A DNA stretch of 32,066 bases. It comes from JBALVO01 sp036961445 (GTDB lineage Bacteria > Pseudomonadota > Gammaproteobacteria > Pseudomonadales > Halieaceae). A program made the position numbers and the translations under genes. The notes below the pieces were generated by a model. That model saw only the letters and a program-made list of their open reading frames with translations. It had not been told where the DNA came from and did no database searches. The stretch's first letter is position 1. Each line of letters begins with the position of its first letter. The stretch is from NCBI GenBank assembly GCA_036961445.1, contig JBALVO010000036.1:1-32066 (forward strand). Direction: 5' to 3'. Shown in pieces: positions 8,131 to 16,293 of the stretch.

Positions 8131-8808
8131 ATGTCATTTCGCGTAAACCTGATCTGGGCAATGGGCCTTTGGTTGTTGGCGGCAGCTGCGGGGGCGCAGC
8201 AAGCAGCGCCAGGAGTCAGCGCATACGAAGTCGTGCAAAACACGACAGTGCGCGTTATGGAAGTTGTGAGTGCGGCAGACGAGTATGTAGATACCGATCC
8301 TGAGCGCTATTACCAGAAGGTTCAGGATGTTCTGGATCCGGTAATTGATTACCGTGGTTTTGCCCGCAGTGTGATGGGCGCATATGCCACTTCCGAGCGC
8401 TATCGCTCGCTGGATAAAGACGGCCGCGGGCAGCTAAAGAGCCAGCTGGACCGCTTCACGGAAGTTATGCGGCTTGGTCTGGTGCGCACCTACAGTAAGG
8501 GCCTGTTGGCGTTCGGAGGCTCACGTATCGAGGTGGTCAAGCCAGCGACCGATGCAGCCCAGGAATCGCGGGTGTCTGTGCAGCAACTGATTTATAACGA
8601 GCAGGCAACACCCTACGTGGTCATGTACCAGATGGGACTGAGTAAATCCGATGGCTGGAAGCTGCGCAATGTCATCATCGAGAGTGTCAATCTTGGGGAG
8701 ATTTACCGCAATCAGTTCCAGGCCGCCGCTCGTAAACACGATGGTGACCTGGACAGTGTGATCGATAACTGGACTTCAGAAGAAGTGAAAGTAGCGGTCA
8801 AGAGTTGA
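8131..8808 (+). CDS. mlaC: MlaC-family periplasmic phospholipid-binding protein
   Basis: MlaC ferries phospholipids between the outer-membrane MlaA complex and the inner-membrane MlaFEDB transporter. The 225-residue product has a signal peptide (hydrophobic core about 8-20, cleavage near AGAQQA). It keeps the Ttg2D/MlaC fold with the signature GWKLRNVIIESVNLGEIYRNQF-like block near residues 180-202. A ribosome binding site (CGGAGAAGAG) precedes the ATG. Unusually, mlaF, mlaE and mlaD are not upstream: the next gene is the divergent antiporter gene. mlaB is also missing downstream, where only a 158-nt gap leads to ibaG. The partner genes must be elsewhere, or this MlaC works with another transporter. 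Confidence 0.92.
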   Translation: MSFRVNLIWAMGLWLLAAAAGAQQAAPGVSAYEVVQNTTVRVMEVVSAADEYVDTDPERYYQKVQDVLDPVIDYRGFARSVMGAYATSERYRSLDKDGRGQLKSQLDRFTEVMRLGLVRTYSKGLLAFGGSRIEVVKPATDAAQESRVSVQQLIYNEQATPYVVMYQMGLSKSDGWKLRNVIIESVNLGEIYRNQFQAAARKHDGDLDSVIDNWTSEEVKVAVKS

Positions 8809-8916
8809 TGCTGCTGCAGGGTATCAGTGCATGAGTCGCTATAAACTGACTTTTCTCATAAAATACCGATCTTTTGTAAAGAGCGCTGCGCCTTTGGTTG
8901 TGGTGTAGCGCCGACA

Positions 8917-8939
8917 ACTACCCGCCGATTGTGGGTAGT
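8917..8939 (+). promoter_or_regulatory. Perfect 7-bp hairpin between mlaC and ibaG
   Basis: ACTACCC (8917-8923) and GGGTAGT (8933-8939) form a 7-bp stem with a 9-nt loop, 28 nt upstream of ibaG. No T-run follows, so it is more likely an mRNA processing or stability element than an intrinsic terminator. Confidence 0.35.
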
Positions 8940-8966
8940 CCGGCAATCTATTCTGGGGTAAAAATT

Positions 8967-9212
8967 ATGGACGCCGCCACGGTCAAAGTACTGTTGCAGA
9001 CCCACATGGACGATTGTGAGTTTGTTGTTCAGGGAGAGGGTAATCATTACGATATTACGGCGATAGGTGCTGTATTTGAAGGCCTGCGCCCGGTAAAGAA
9101 ACAGCAACTGGTTTACGCTGCATTGAGTGACCATATTGCCGATGGCAGTATCCACGCGGTTAATATACGTACTTTTTCGCCAGCGGAGTGGCAAACACAA
9201 GGTCAGCCTTAA
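8967..9212 (+). CDS. ibaG: BolA-family protein IbaG
   Basis: This small BolA-fold protein has 81 residues. Relatives bind [2Fe-2S] clusters with monothiol glutaredoxins, and E. coli IbaG is linked to acid stress. I placed the start at the ATG at 8967, which follows TGGGG at a suitable distance and matches the family's 80-85 residues; the frame is open further upstream to 8898, but that stretch is not BolA-like. Conserved features are NHYDITAIG (the histidine is a cluster-ligand candidate), the RPVKKQQLVY helix, and IHAVNIRTFSPAEW near the end. It sits 24 nt before murA, the order found across gammaproteobacteria. Confidence 0.93.
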   Translation: MDAATVKVLLQTHMDDCEFVVQGEGNHYDITAIGAVFEGLRPVKKQQLVYAALSDHIADGSIHAVNIRTFSPAEWQTQGQP

Positions 9213-9236
9213 TCGGCACTGGTCGACGGAGTCATT

Positions 9237-10499
9237 GTGGACAAGTTGGTTATCGAGGGCGGACGACCGCTCAATGGCGAGCTCCGTATCTCTGGCGCAA
9301 AAAATGCCGCGCTGCCCATTCTGGCGGCGACCTTACTGGCAGATGAGCCGGTAACGGTTTGCAATCTTCCCCATCTGCGCGACATTACCACCATGGTCGA
9401 GCTGTTGGGTGTGGTCGGCGCGAACCTGACCATTGGGGAAAATCTGAGTGTGCAGGTGGACGCCCGCGCCGCTGGTAATTTTTCGGTGCCGTCCACCCTG
9501 GCGAAAAGCATGCGCTCCTCGATTCTGGTTTTAGGACCTTTGTTGGCGCGTTTTGGCCGGGCACGGGTGCCCATGCCGGGAGGGTGTGCTATCGGCCGCA
9601 GGCCGGTTGACCTGCACGTGCAGGGACTTGAGGCCATGGGGGCGGACATCGACATCGTTGACGGTGTTATAGATGCCCGCGCCGAGGCCGGTCTCAAAGG
9701 TGCACATATTTTGATGAGACAAGTGACCGTCGGTGGCACCGAGAATCTGCTGATGGCAGCTGCGCGGGCAACTGGCCAGACGGTTATCGAAAACGCCGCT
9801 CGTGAGCCAGAGGTGGTTGATCTGGCCGAATGCCTCATTGCCATGGGAGCAAAAATAGCCGGGCATGGCTCAGACACAATTGTTATTGACGGCGTGGAGC
9901 GCTTGCGCGGCTGCACTCATATTGTCATGCCTGACCGGATAGAGACGGCCACCTATCTGTTGGCTGTTGCAGCTACCCGCGGTAAGGTGCTGGTCAGGGA
10001 CACCTGCCCGCAGTATCTCGAAGCCGTTATCCGCAAGCTGGAGGAGGCGGGAGCCCTGGTTAGCTGCGCACAGGGTTGTATTGAGCTGGATATGCAAGGG
10101 AGAAGACCGCGGGCGGTCAATATCAAGACAGCGCCTTACCCCGGAGTTCCCACCGATGTGCAAGCACAATTCGTGGCGATGAATACTGTCGCTGAAGGGA
10201 CTGCCACAGTGACAGAAACCCTGTTTGCAGACCGTCTGGGGCAGGCGCTGGAGATGCGCCGCCTGGGGGCGGACATCACCGTTGCGGGTCATACAGCGGT
10301 GATCCACGGGCAGCCGCACTTGCAGGGCGCGAGCGTGATGGCCTCGGATTTGCGAGCGTCAGCAAGTTTGGTGATAGCGGGACTGGTGGCGCAAGGCAAA
10401 ACCCGCATCGATGGCAGTTTTCATATCGATCGGGGCTATGAACGTATCGAGGAAAAATTACAGCTATTGGGAGCTGATATAAGGCGTGTAGCGGAGTAA
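9237..10499 (+). CDS. murA: UDP-N-acetylglucosamine 1-carboxyvinyltransferase
   Basis: MurA transfers enolpyruvate from phosphoenolpyruvate to UDP-GlcNAc, the first committed step of peptidoglycan synthesis, in the cytoplasm. The 420-residue protein matches the family. Lys22 lies in the conserved GAKNAALP, and the active-site loop PMPGGCAIGRRPVDLH has Cys117, the residue alkylated by fosfomycin, so an ordinary sensitive-type active site is present. The start is a GTG preceded by GGAG. It is followed 13 nt later by hisG; this linkage of murA with histidine genes is typical of Pseudomonas relatives and probably reflects one operon. Confidence 0.97.
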   Translation: MDKLVIEGGRPLNGELRISGAKNAALPILAATLLADEPVTVCNLPHLRDITTMVELLGVVGANLTIGENLSVQVDARAAGNFSVPSTLAKSMRSSILVLGPLLARFGRARVPMPGGCAIGRRPVDLHVQGLEAMGADIDIVDGVIDARAEAGLKGAHILMRQVTVGGTENLLMAAARATGQTVIENAAREPEVVDLAECLIAMGAKIAGHGSDTIVIDGVERLRGCTHIVMPDRIETATYLLAVAATRGKVLVRDTCPQYLEAVIRKLEEAGALVSCAQGCIELDMQGRRPRAVNIKTAPYPGVPTDVQAQFVAMNTVAEGTATVTETLFADRLGQALEMRRLGADITVAGHTAVIHGQPHLQGASVMASDLRASASLVIAGLVAQGKTRIDGSFHIDRGYERIEEKLQLLGADIRRVAE

Positions 10500-10512
10500 T
10501 GCGAAGATTATT

Positions 10513-11163
10513 ATGAACGAAAAATTAACGATAGCTCTGACCAAAGGGCGAATCCTCAAAGAAACACTGCCGCTGTTGGCCAGGGCTGGAATTGAGCCAC
10601 TGGAGGACGTCAAGACCAGTCGCAAGCTGGTGTTTGCAACTAACAACAGTGCGGTGCAGTTGGTCATTATTCGAGGGACGGATGTTCCCACGTACGTGCG
10701 TCATGGTGCCGCTGATATGGGCGTAGTGGGTAAGGATGTGCTGCTTGAACATGGCGCTGAAGGGCTTTATGAGCCATTGGACCTGGGAATTGCGCGCTGT
10801 CGTTTGATGACCGCCGGGCCGTTGGGTTGGAACAACACGGGCGCACGGATACGCGTCGCTACCAAGTTTGTGAACATCACCCGCCGTTACTTTGCACAGC
10901 AAGGCGTACACGCTGATTTGATCAAGTTATACGGTGCGATGGAGCTGGCGCCGATCATGAACCTGGCAGACCTGATTGTAGATATCGTGGACACCGGCAA
11001 TACCCTGCGTGCCAATGGCATGGAGCCGTTGGACGAAATCGCCAGTATCAGTTCTCGCCTGGTGGTGAACAAAGCGGCTATGCGCTCACGCTACGCTGTC
11101 ATTCAGCGCGTTATTGATGATCTTACGGCCATTGTTCGGGATAACGATAATGCAGCGGTTTGA
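10513..11163 (+). CDS. hisG: ATP phosphoribosyltransferase catalytic subunit, short form (HisG-S)
   Basis: HisG condenses ATP with phosphoribosyl pyrophosphate, the first step of histidine synthesis. The product has 216 residues, against about 299 for the E. coli long form. The C-terminal regulatory domain is absent, which marks the short form that needs HisZ as regulatory partner; hisZ is not in the window. The PRPP-binding loop is VDIVDTGNTLRANGM, and ADMGVVGKDVLLE is conserved. The gene starts 13 nt after murA, and its last 14 nt overlap the start of hisD, implying translational coupling. Confidence 0.95.
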   Translation: MNEKLTIALTKGRILKETLPLLARAGIEPLEDVKTSRKLVFATNNSAVQLVIIRGTDVPTYVRHGAADMGVVGKDVLLEHGAEGLYEPLDLGIARCRLMTAGPLGWNNTGARIRVATKFVNITRRYFAQQGVHADLIKLYGAMELAPIMNLADLIVDIVDTGNTLRANGMEPLDEIASISSRLVVNKAAMRSRYAVIQRVIDDLTAIVRDNDNAAV

Positions 11164-12454
11164 TTCCAGTCAGGCGGATTTTACTGCGCGTTTACAACGC
11201 CTGACAACGTGGCAGGAAGACCTTGATCAGTCGGTTGATGCAACGGTCTCAGCAATCATTGCCGATGTAGTGCGCCGTGGCGATGCCGCGCTACTGGATT
11301 ACACGGCACGTTTTGACCAGCTGCAAGCGGCTGATATGGCCGAGTTAGAGGTTAGTAAAGACAGGCAGGCGGCGGCACTGGATGACATCGACCCGGTGCA
11401 GCGCGAGGCCCTGGAACATGCGGCTGAGCGGGTGCGCAGTTTTCACGAGCACCAGGTGCAGCAAAGTTGGCAATATCACGATGCGCAGGGCAATTTGTTG
11501 GGCCAGAAGATCACCCCGTTGGAGAGAGCGGGAATCTATGTTCCCGGGGGTAAAGCGAGTTATCCATCTTCGGTGCTAATGAATGCCTTGCCGGCCAAGG
11601 TCGCCGGTGTGGCGGAAATTGTCATGGTGGTTCCGGCTCCCGCCGGTGAGCTAAATGACCTGGTGCTGGCAGCAGCACACATCGCCGGGGTGGATCGCTT
11701 GTTCACTATTGGCGGTGCCCAGGCCGTGGCAGCCCTGGCCTATGGTACCCAGAGCGTACCCGCGGTGGATAAAATAGTAGGACCGGGAAATATCTATGTG
11801 GCCACGGCCAAGCGCCAGGTATTTGGCCGTGTAGGGATAGATATGATTGCCGGCCCATCGGAAATATTGATTATCTGCGACGGCAGCACCGATCCGGATT
11901 GGGTTGCCATGGATTTATTCTCCCAGGCTGAACACGATGAGAATGCGCAGTCTTTGTTGTTGTGTCCTGATGGCGCCTACCTGGACGCTGTGCAGGCCAG
12001 CATCGAGCGGTTGTTGCCCGCCATGGACAGGGCAGAGATCATACGTGCCTCACTGTCAGGTCGCGGTGCCATGATCAAAACCCGTGACCTGGCGGATGCT
12101 ATCGCCATCAGTAATCAACTGGCGCCGGAGCACCTGGAGTTGTCAGTGGCAGACCCGCAGAGTCTGCTACCTGCAGTGCGGCATGCCGGCGCGATATTTA
12201 TGGGGCCCTATACTTCAGAGTCCCTGGGAGATTATTGTGCCGGGCCCAATCATGTATTGCCTACGTCCCGCACCGCCAGATTTTCTTCTCCCCTTGGCGT
12301 TTATGATTTTCAGAAGCGCAGTTCTCTTATTATGTGTAGTGAGCAGGGCGTGCAGGAGCTGGGAAGAGTGGCTTCTGTGCTGGCCAGAGGCGAATCCCTC
12401 ACTGCACACGCGCGCAGTGCTGAAATGCGACTCAAGGATGGGGCGGGCAGGTAA
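11150..12454 (+). CDS. hisD: Histidinol dehydrogenase
   Basis: HisD performs the last two oxidations of histidine synthesis, histidinol to histidine with NAD+ and Zn2+. The ATG at 11150 gives 434 residues, the E. coli length, and overlaps hisG by 14 nt; an upstream in-frame start at 11114 would only add residues read from inside hisG. Zinc-site residues Gln259 and His262 are in SQAEHDENAQ, and the catalytic Glu327-His328 pair is in LAPEHLEL. The nucleotide-binding and substrate blocks (GPGNIYVA, GPSEIL) are present. hisC, often next in related genomes, does not follow: degS converges 23 nt downstream. Confidence 0.96.
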   Translation: MQRFDSSQADFTARLQRLTTWQEDLDQSVDATVSAIIADVVRRGDAALLDYTARFDQLQAADMAELEVSKDRQAAALDDIDPVQREALEHAAERVRSFHEHQVQQSWQYHDAQGNLLGQKITPLERAGIYVPGGKASYPSSVLMNALPAKVAGVAEIVMVVPAPAGELNDLVLAAAHIAGVDRLFTIGGAQAVAALAYGTQSVPAVDKIVGPGNIYVATAKRQVFGRVGIDMIAGPSEILIICDGSTDPDWVAMDLFSQAEHDENAQSLLLCPDGAYLDAVQASIERLLPAMDRAEIIRASLSGRGAMIKTRDLADAIAISNQLAPEHLELSVADPQSLLPAVRHAGAIFMGPYTSESLGDYCAGPNHVLPTSRTARFSSPLGVYDFQKRSSLIMCSEQGVQELGRVASVLARGESLTAHARSAEMRLKDGAGR

Positions 12455-12477
12455 TTGTCGGTGTTGCAAACGCCAGC

Positions 12478-13602
12478 TTAGTTGTTCGCTGCGCCGGTTG
12501 ATTGACGTATTACGCCCACCACCGCCCTGAGCTCCAGGCTTTGCTGGTTGCGCTGTACGGCAATCGCGACGGTATCCCCGGGCCGCAGCAGTGCTATGCG
12601 GTGCATAGTGAGTCGACCATCCTTTACGGGCTCGCCATCGATGTGGGTGATGATATCGCCCAGTAGCAAGCCCGCTTTTTGAGCGGGGCTGTCTGGCGCC
12701 ACGGCAACTACTGCCAGTGCCTGGCCCATCGCGCCACCGGCAGTATTCGCTACGGTGCCAATGGGCTCCACGCTTACTCCCAGCCAGCCTCTGATGACTT
12801 CACCGTAATCAATCAGGTCCTGCATTACAAAAACAGCAAGGCTTACCGGAATGGCCAGGCTGATACCAATACCCGTTGCGCTATTTGTGTCCTGGGTACG
12901 CCCGGTGTAGATCAGCGTATTAATGCCAAGCAGGCGTCCACGGGTATCAATCAAGGCGCCGCCTGAGTTGCCCAGGTGAATAGTCGCATCTGTCTGGATG
13001 TAATCTTCATAGGTATTCCTTTGCAGGCCGTATCGCCCCAGGGCGGAGATAATGCCCTGTGTGACCGAGTGCCCGAATCCCAGGGGATTGCCTATGGCCA
13101 GTACCACATCGCCGACTCTGGCGGTATTGGAATCGCCCAGTTCAATGGGCTGGAGACCGGTCAGGTCTACCTGCAGTACCGCCAGATCACTGGCGGCATC
13201 CGTACCGACGACCACCGCACTGGCTGAGCGCCCGTCATGCAGCAGTACCTGAATGGCATCGGCGCCGGCAATGACGTGATTGTTGGTGAGTATGTGGCCG
13301 GCCTTGGTCATGATTACGCCTGAACCCAGGGATTGCTCCACTCGCTGGCGCTGGGGCTGGGCAAACTTGCGAAAATACCTGTCTTTCAGCAGCGCACTGC
13401 GCTTGGAAGGCACCAGCGTTGCTGTGTAGATATTGACAACGGCCGGTGTGGCATCGTGGACCGCCACGGCATAGCTGACCGGTTCCTGGCTAAGTCTGCC
13501 GGTAACCAGGGTGTTGGGCAGCACCCAGCGATCCAGGATCAGCAGGGCTGCCAGCAGGCCGGCGATAGCTGGCCAGGTGATAAATTTCACGCTGTCTCTC
13601 AT
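12478..13602 (-). CDS. degS: DegS/AlgW-type membrane-anchored serine protease
   Basis: This periplasmic protease is tethered by one N-terminal helix (residues about 9-27). DegS/AlgW proteins sense misfolded outer-membrane porins through a PDZ domain and cut the anti-sigma factor RseA/MucA, freeing sigma-E. The 374-residue length and single PDZ (about 265-365) separate it from two-PDZ DegP/DegQ. The catalytic triad is His109 (TNNHVI), Asp139 (SDLAVL) and Ser213 (GNSGGAL). The residues before the serine read TIHLGNSGG, where relatives usually have a form of INxGNSGG. The gene converges with hisD and diverges from the Nif3-family gene across 71 nt. The same neighbourhood (hisD, algW, Nif3 gene) occurs in Pseudomonas. 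Confidence 0.94.
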   Translation of the reverse strand: MRDSVKFITWPAIAGLLAALLILDRWVLPNTLVTGRLSQEPVSYAVAVHDATPAVVNIYTATLVPSKRSALLKDRYFRKFAQPQRQRVEQSLGSGVIMTKAGHILTNNHVIAGADAIQVLLHDGRSASAVVVGTDAASDLAVLQVDLTGLQPIELGDSNTARVGDVVLAIGNPLGFGHSVTQGIISALGRYGLQRNTYEDYIQTDATIHLGNSGGALIDTRGRLLGINTLIYTGRTQDTNSATGIGISLAIPVSLAVFVMQDLIDYGEVIRGWLGVSVEPIGTVANTAGGAMGQALAVVAVAPDSPAQKAGLLLGDIITHIDGEPVKDGRLTMHRIALLRPGDTVAIAVQRNQQSLELRAVVGVIRQSTGAANN

Positions 13603-13626
13603 TGGGTGCCAGATGTGTTGTTTGCT

Positions 13627-13648
13627 GCTGCATTGTATATGATGCAGC
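13627..13648. promoter_or_regulatory. Inverted repeat in the degS/nif3 divergent promoter region
   Basis: GCTGCAT (13627-13633) and ATGCAGC (13642-13648) form a perfect 7-bp dyad around an AT-rich TGTATATG core, inside the only 71 nt separating the two divergent genes. An operator is possible. A dyad of this size can also arise by chance in a window this large, so support is weak. Confidence 0.3.
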
Positions 13649-13673
13649 TCAAGTGCGAACAGGTGGTGATGAA

Positions 13674-14435
13674 ATGAGCGTAACCCTGGCAGAGTTAATG
13701 CAATACCTTGATGGTTGCCTGCAACCTGGCCAGTTTCAGGACTATTGTCCGAATGGCCTGCAGGTGGAAGGTCGCTCCGGTATCACCAGGCTGGCCACTG
13801 GCGTGACTGCCAGTCAGCGTTTACTCGATCATGCGATAGCCTGGGAGGCGGATGCCATCCTGGTGCACCATGGTTATTTCTGGAAGGGCGAAGACCAGGC
13901 CATTGTCGGGATCAAGCGCAAGCGCATCGCGGCGTTGCTGAAAAACGACGTTAGCCTGCTGGCTTATCACCTGCCGTTGGATGCCCATCCGCAGTTGGGT
14001 AACAACGCCCGGCTCGGGCAGCTAATGGGCTTGCATAGCCACGAACCGCTGCAGCCTGGAAATGCGGGCAGTGTTGGCAATATTGCCAGCTTACCTGAGC
14101 CTGTCGCGGCGCGGGAGCTGGTCAGTCGATTACAGGAGATTACTGGACGTATTCCGTTGCATATCGGTGATGGCGACGAGCCAGTGCGCCGGGTGGCCTG
14201 GTGTACCGGTGCGGCGCAGGGCTATATCGAGGCAGCAGTGGCCGCGGGGGCGGACGCATTTGTAACCGGGGAAGCGTCGGAGCAGACTGTGCACATTGCG
14301 CGGGAGGAGGGTATTCACTTTATCGCCGCTGGCCACCATGCGACTGAGCGCTATGGTGTGCAGGCCCTGGGCGAGCACCTGGCGCAGGAATTCACCCTGC
14401 AACACCGGTTTATTGATATCGATAACCCGGTGTAA
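13674..14435 (+). CDS. Nif3/YbgI-family dinuclear metal-binding protein (DUF34)
   Basis: The product is a 253-residue member of the Nif3/YbgI family, toroidal hexamers with a two-metal site. The biochemical role is not settled; some members are annotated as GTP cyclohydrolase I type 2, which the sequence cannot confirm. The ATG at 13674 has an AGGTGG ribosome binding site; the frame is open upstream to 13602, but that part shows no family similarity. Metal-ligand candidates are the two histidines of ILVHHGYFW, the aspartate of HLPLDAHP and the His/Glu of GHHATE. It diverges from degS and converges with zapG. Confidence 0.93.
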   Translation: MSVTLAELMQYLDGCLQPGQFQDYCPNGLQVEGRSGITRLATGVTASQRLLDHAIAWEADAILVHHGYFWKGEDQAIVGIKRKRIAALLKNDVSLLAYHLPLDAHPQLGNNARLGQLMGLHSHEPLQPGNAGSVGNIASLPEPVAARELVSRLQEITGRIPLHIGDGDEPVRRVAWCTGAAQGYIEAAVAAGADAFVTGEASEQTVHIAREEGIHFIAAGHHATERYGVQALGEHLAQEFTLQHRFIDIDNPV

Positions 14436-14442
14436 CCGGGTT
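14424..14442. terminator. Perfect hairpin at the nif3/zapG convergent ends
   Basis: AACCCGGT (14424-14431) and ACCGGGTT (14435-14442) form an 8-bp stem with a 3-nt loop, overlapping the stop codon of the Nif3-family gene and ending 5 nt before the zapG stop. Its position between two convergent genes suggests a bidirectional terminator or 3'-end stabiliser. Neither side has a proper T-run, so it would be a non-canonical one. Confidence 0.5.
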
Positions 14443-14447
14443 GTTGA

Positions 14448-14939
14448 TCAGACTTTTTCGACTTTATCCAGATCAGCAGATTCTGTGGCCAGTGGCTGGC
14501 GGTCTAAACCAAACTCCTCATTGAGCATGCCTTTTTCGTCCGGAGAGGTTTTGGGGGCGTAATCCAGCGGTGGCTGGATGTCGGCCAGGTGCGCCGGTAT
14601 TTCGGCGCTGGCGCGCCCGTCTTCCAGGCGACCCAGCGATACCGGGCCCTCGCCCTGGCACAAAGTAGCGGCACCTTTGGCCAGGTGATTGTGCACATCC
14701 CGGTAGCTCTCGGTCAGGTTGTTGAGCAATGTGGCGGTATCGGTAAAATGTTCCACCACGTCGTCCTCATACGCTTTCTTGTCCTGTAGTACCTGGTCCA
14801 GCTTGCGCTCTACTTCCCGATACTTTTGTCCCGCGGACGAAGTGCGGCGACCCAGCAACATGCCGATACCGAGGCCAAGTACAAGCAGTGCAATCCCGGC
14901 TGCAATGAGTATTTCCAGGCTGTATTGTGGTGATTCCAC
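14448..14939 (-). CDS. zapG: ZapG/YhcB-family inner-membrane protein (DUF1043)
   Basis: This is a 163-residue inner-membrane protein linked in E. coli to coordination of cell division, envelope growth and cell shape. I chose the GTG at 14939, which has AAGGA 8 nt upstream and puts the membrane segment at the N terminus, as in the family; the longer in-frame start at 15068 has no such support. A single transmembrane helix spans about residues 9-31 (IAAGIALLVLGLGIGMLLG). A predicted helical coiled region follows (35-100) with the family motif around FTDTATLLNNLTESYRDVHNHLA. The C-terminal third is Pro/Glu-rich and probably disordered. It is divergent from zapE, as in E. coli. Confidence 0.88.
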   Translation of the reverse strand: MESPQYSLEILIAAGIALLVLGLGIGMLLGRRTSSAGQKYREVERKLDQVLQDKKAYEDDVVEHFTDTATLLNNLTESYRDVHNHLAKGAATLCQGEGPVSLGRLEDGRASAEIPAHLADIQPPLDYAPKTSPDEKGMLNEEFGLDRQPLATESADLDKVEKV

Positions 14940-14968
14940 GAATGTATCCTTATGCCAATTGAACAAAG

Positions 14969-14987
14969 ATCGGGAGTATACCCCGAT
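14969..14987 (-). promoter_or_regulatory. Possible zapG -10 element inside an inverted repeat
   Basis: On the minus strand TATACT (14980-14975) matches the -10 consensus at 5 of 6 positions, 36 nt before the zapG GTG. It is framed by ATCGGG (14969-14974) and CCCGAT (14982-14987). A good -35 is not visible at 17 nt. The arrangement would suit a repressor site over the promoter. Confidence 0.32.
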
Positions 14988-15107
14988 TGTCACGGAGCCT
15001 CTAGCAGATAGCGCGGGCCATCGACGTTGCCAATGGCGGAGCCTGTGGTTACAGTGAGGCGCTTGCAATCAAGCTACTGAACAACTCCCGGATCGGACAC
15101 CCTTTAC

Positions 15108-16208
15108 ATGACCACACCCTGGCAGCGCTATCAGGCAGACCTGCAGCGGGAAGATTTCTCCCACGATGCCGCCCAGGAGCAGGCGGTACTGTTGCTGCAA
15201 GACCTGTTTGAGCGGCTGCTGGCGCGCCCGGCAATGCGCGGTGATGGCCTGTTGGGCTGGTTGCGCGGCCTGCGCAAGGAGCCAGTGCAGCCCGAAATCG
15301 GTTTGTACTTGTGGGGTGGCGTAGGGCGGGGTAAAACCTATCTGGTCGATACTTTTTATGACTGCCTGCCGTTTCAGCGCAAACTTCGAGTGCATTTTCA
15401 CCGTTTCATGCAGCGTGTGCACGCGGAGCTTAATACCCTGGAGGGGGAGAAGAACCCTCTGGAGATAGTGGCGGATCGCCTGGCGCACGACGCCCGGGTA
15501 ATTTGTTTCGACGAATTTTTTGTCACCGATATTGGCGACGCAATGATACTCGGCGGTTTGATGGAAGGACTGTTTGCGCGTGGAGTGACGCTGGTGGCAA
15601 CTTCCAATATCGAACCCGCCAAGTTGTACGAGAATGGCTTGCAGCGCCAGCGCTTCCTGCCGGCCATTGCCATGGTGGAGAAATATACCCAGGTGGTGAA
15701 TGTTGATGCCGGTATTGATTATCGGTTGCGAACCTTGCAGCAGGCGGAGTTATATCACTCCCCGCTGGATGCCGGTGCAGACCTCAGCTTACAGCATAGC
15801 TTTGAGCGACTGGCGCTGGAGCCGGGCAAGCACTGGGAGCGCCTGGAGATCAATGGTCGCTACCTGACCTGCCGTTGCGTGGCGGAGGATGTCGCCTGGT
15901 TTGACTTTGCCGAGCTGTGTGATGGCCCCCGTTCCCAAAACGACTACATCGAGCTGGCTCGCATTTTCCACGCGGTGCTGATCTCGGGTGTACCCGAGTT
16001 CGTATCGGACAAAGACGACCAGGCGCGCCGTTTTATCAATCTGGTGGACGAATTCTACGACCGTAACGTCAAGCTGGTATTAGCGGCGGCCAGGCCTCTG
16101 CTGGAGCTGTATGGTGGGGGTCGGCTGGAGTTCGAATTTCAGCGCACCATTTCCCGGTTGCAGGAGATGCAATCATTTGAGTATCTGGCTCGCGAACACA
16201 GGCCCTAG
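15108..16208 (+). CDS. zapE: Cell division ATPase ZapE (AFG1-like)
   Basis: ZapE is an AAA-type P-loop ATPase of the AFG1/LACE1 family; in E. coli it binds FtsZ and is needed for division under stress or at high temperature. The 366-residue length is usual. Walker A GGVGRGKT is at 70-77 and Walker B VICFDEF at 131-137, followed by the sensor-like LVATSN. The C-terminal LACE1-specific part includes FINLVDEFYDRNVKLVL. It is divergent from zapG across 168 nt and upstream of rplM in the same direction, as in E. coli. A separate promoter precedes rplM, so zapE is probably its own unit. Confidence 0.94.
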   Translation: MTTPWQRYQADLQREDFSHDAAQEQAVLLLQDLFERLLARPAMRGDGLLGWLRGLRKEPVQPEIGLYLWGGVGRGKTYLVDTFYDCLPFQRKLRVHFHRFMQRVHAELNTLEGEKNPLEIVADRLAHDARVICFDEFFVTDIGDAMILGGLMEGLFARGVTLVATSNIEPAKLYENGLQRQRFLPAIAMVEKYTQVVNVDAGIDYRLRTLQQAELYHSPLDAGADLSLQHSFERLALEPGKHWERLEINGRYLTCRCVAEDVAWFDFAELCDGPRSQNDYIELARIFHAVLISGVPEFVSDKDDQARRFINLVDEFYDRNVKLVLAAARPLLELYGGGRLEFEFQRTISRLQEMQSFEYLAREHRP

Positions 16209-16293
16209 GCCACATTGCGCGCTGCGACGCTTGCCGCTTTCTTATGACCGTCGGGGCGTCAGGGCAGGCTGTGAATTTTATTTAATTTACTGC

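Noticed and set aside
8831..8908. A 25-codon plus-strand frame in the space where mlaB would be
   Set aside because: Too short, no good ribosome binding site, and no similarity to a STAS domain; not evidence of an mlaB remnant.
9209..9916. A 235-codon minus-strand open frame
   Set aside because: It lies entirely within murA on the other strand, has low-complexity Ser/Thr/Arg/Pro composition typical of antisense frames in GC-rich genes, and matches no family.
12979..13002. TIHLGNSGG before the DegS catalytic serine
   Set aside because: The catalytic serine and oxyanion-hole glycines are intact; variation two to three residues upstream is tolerated in this family.
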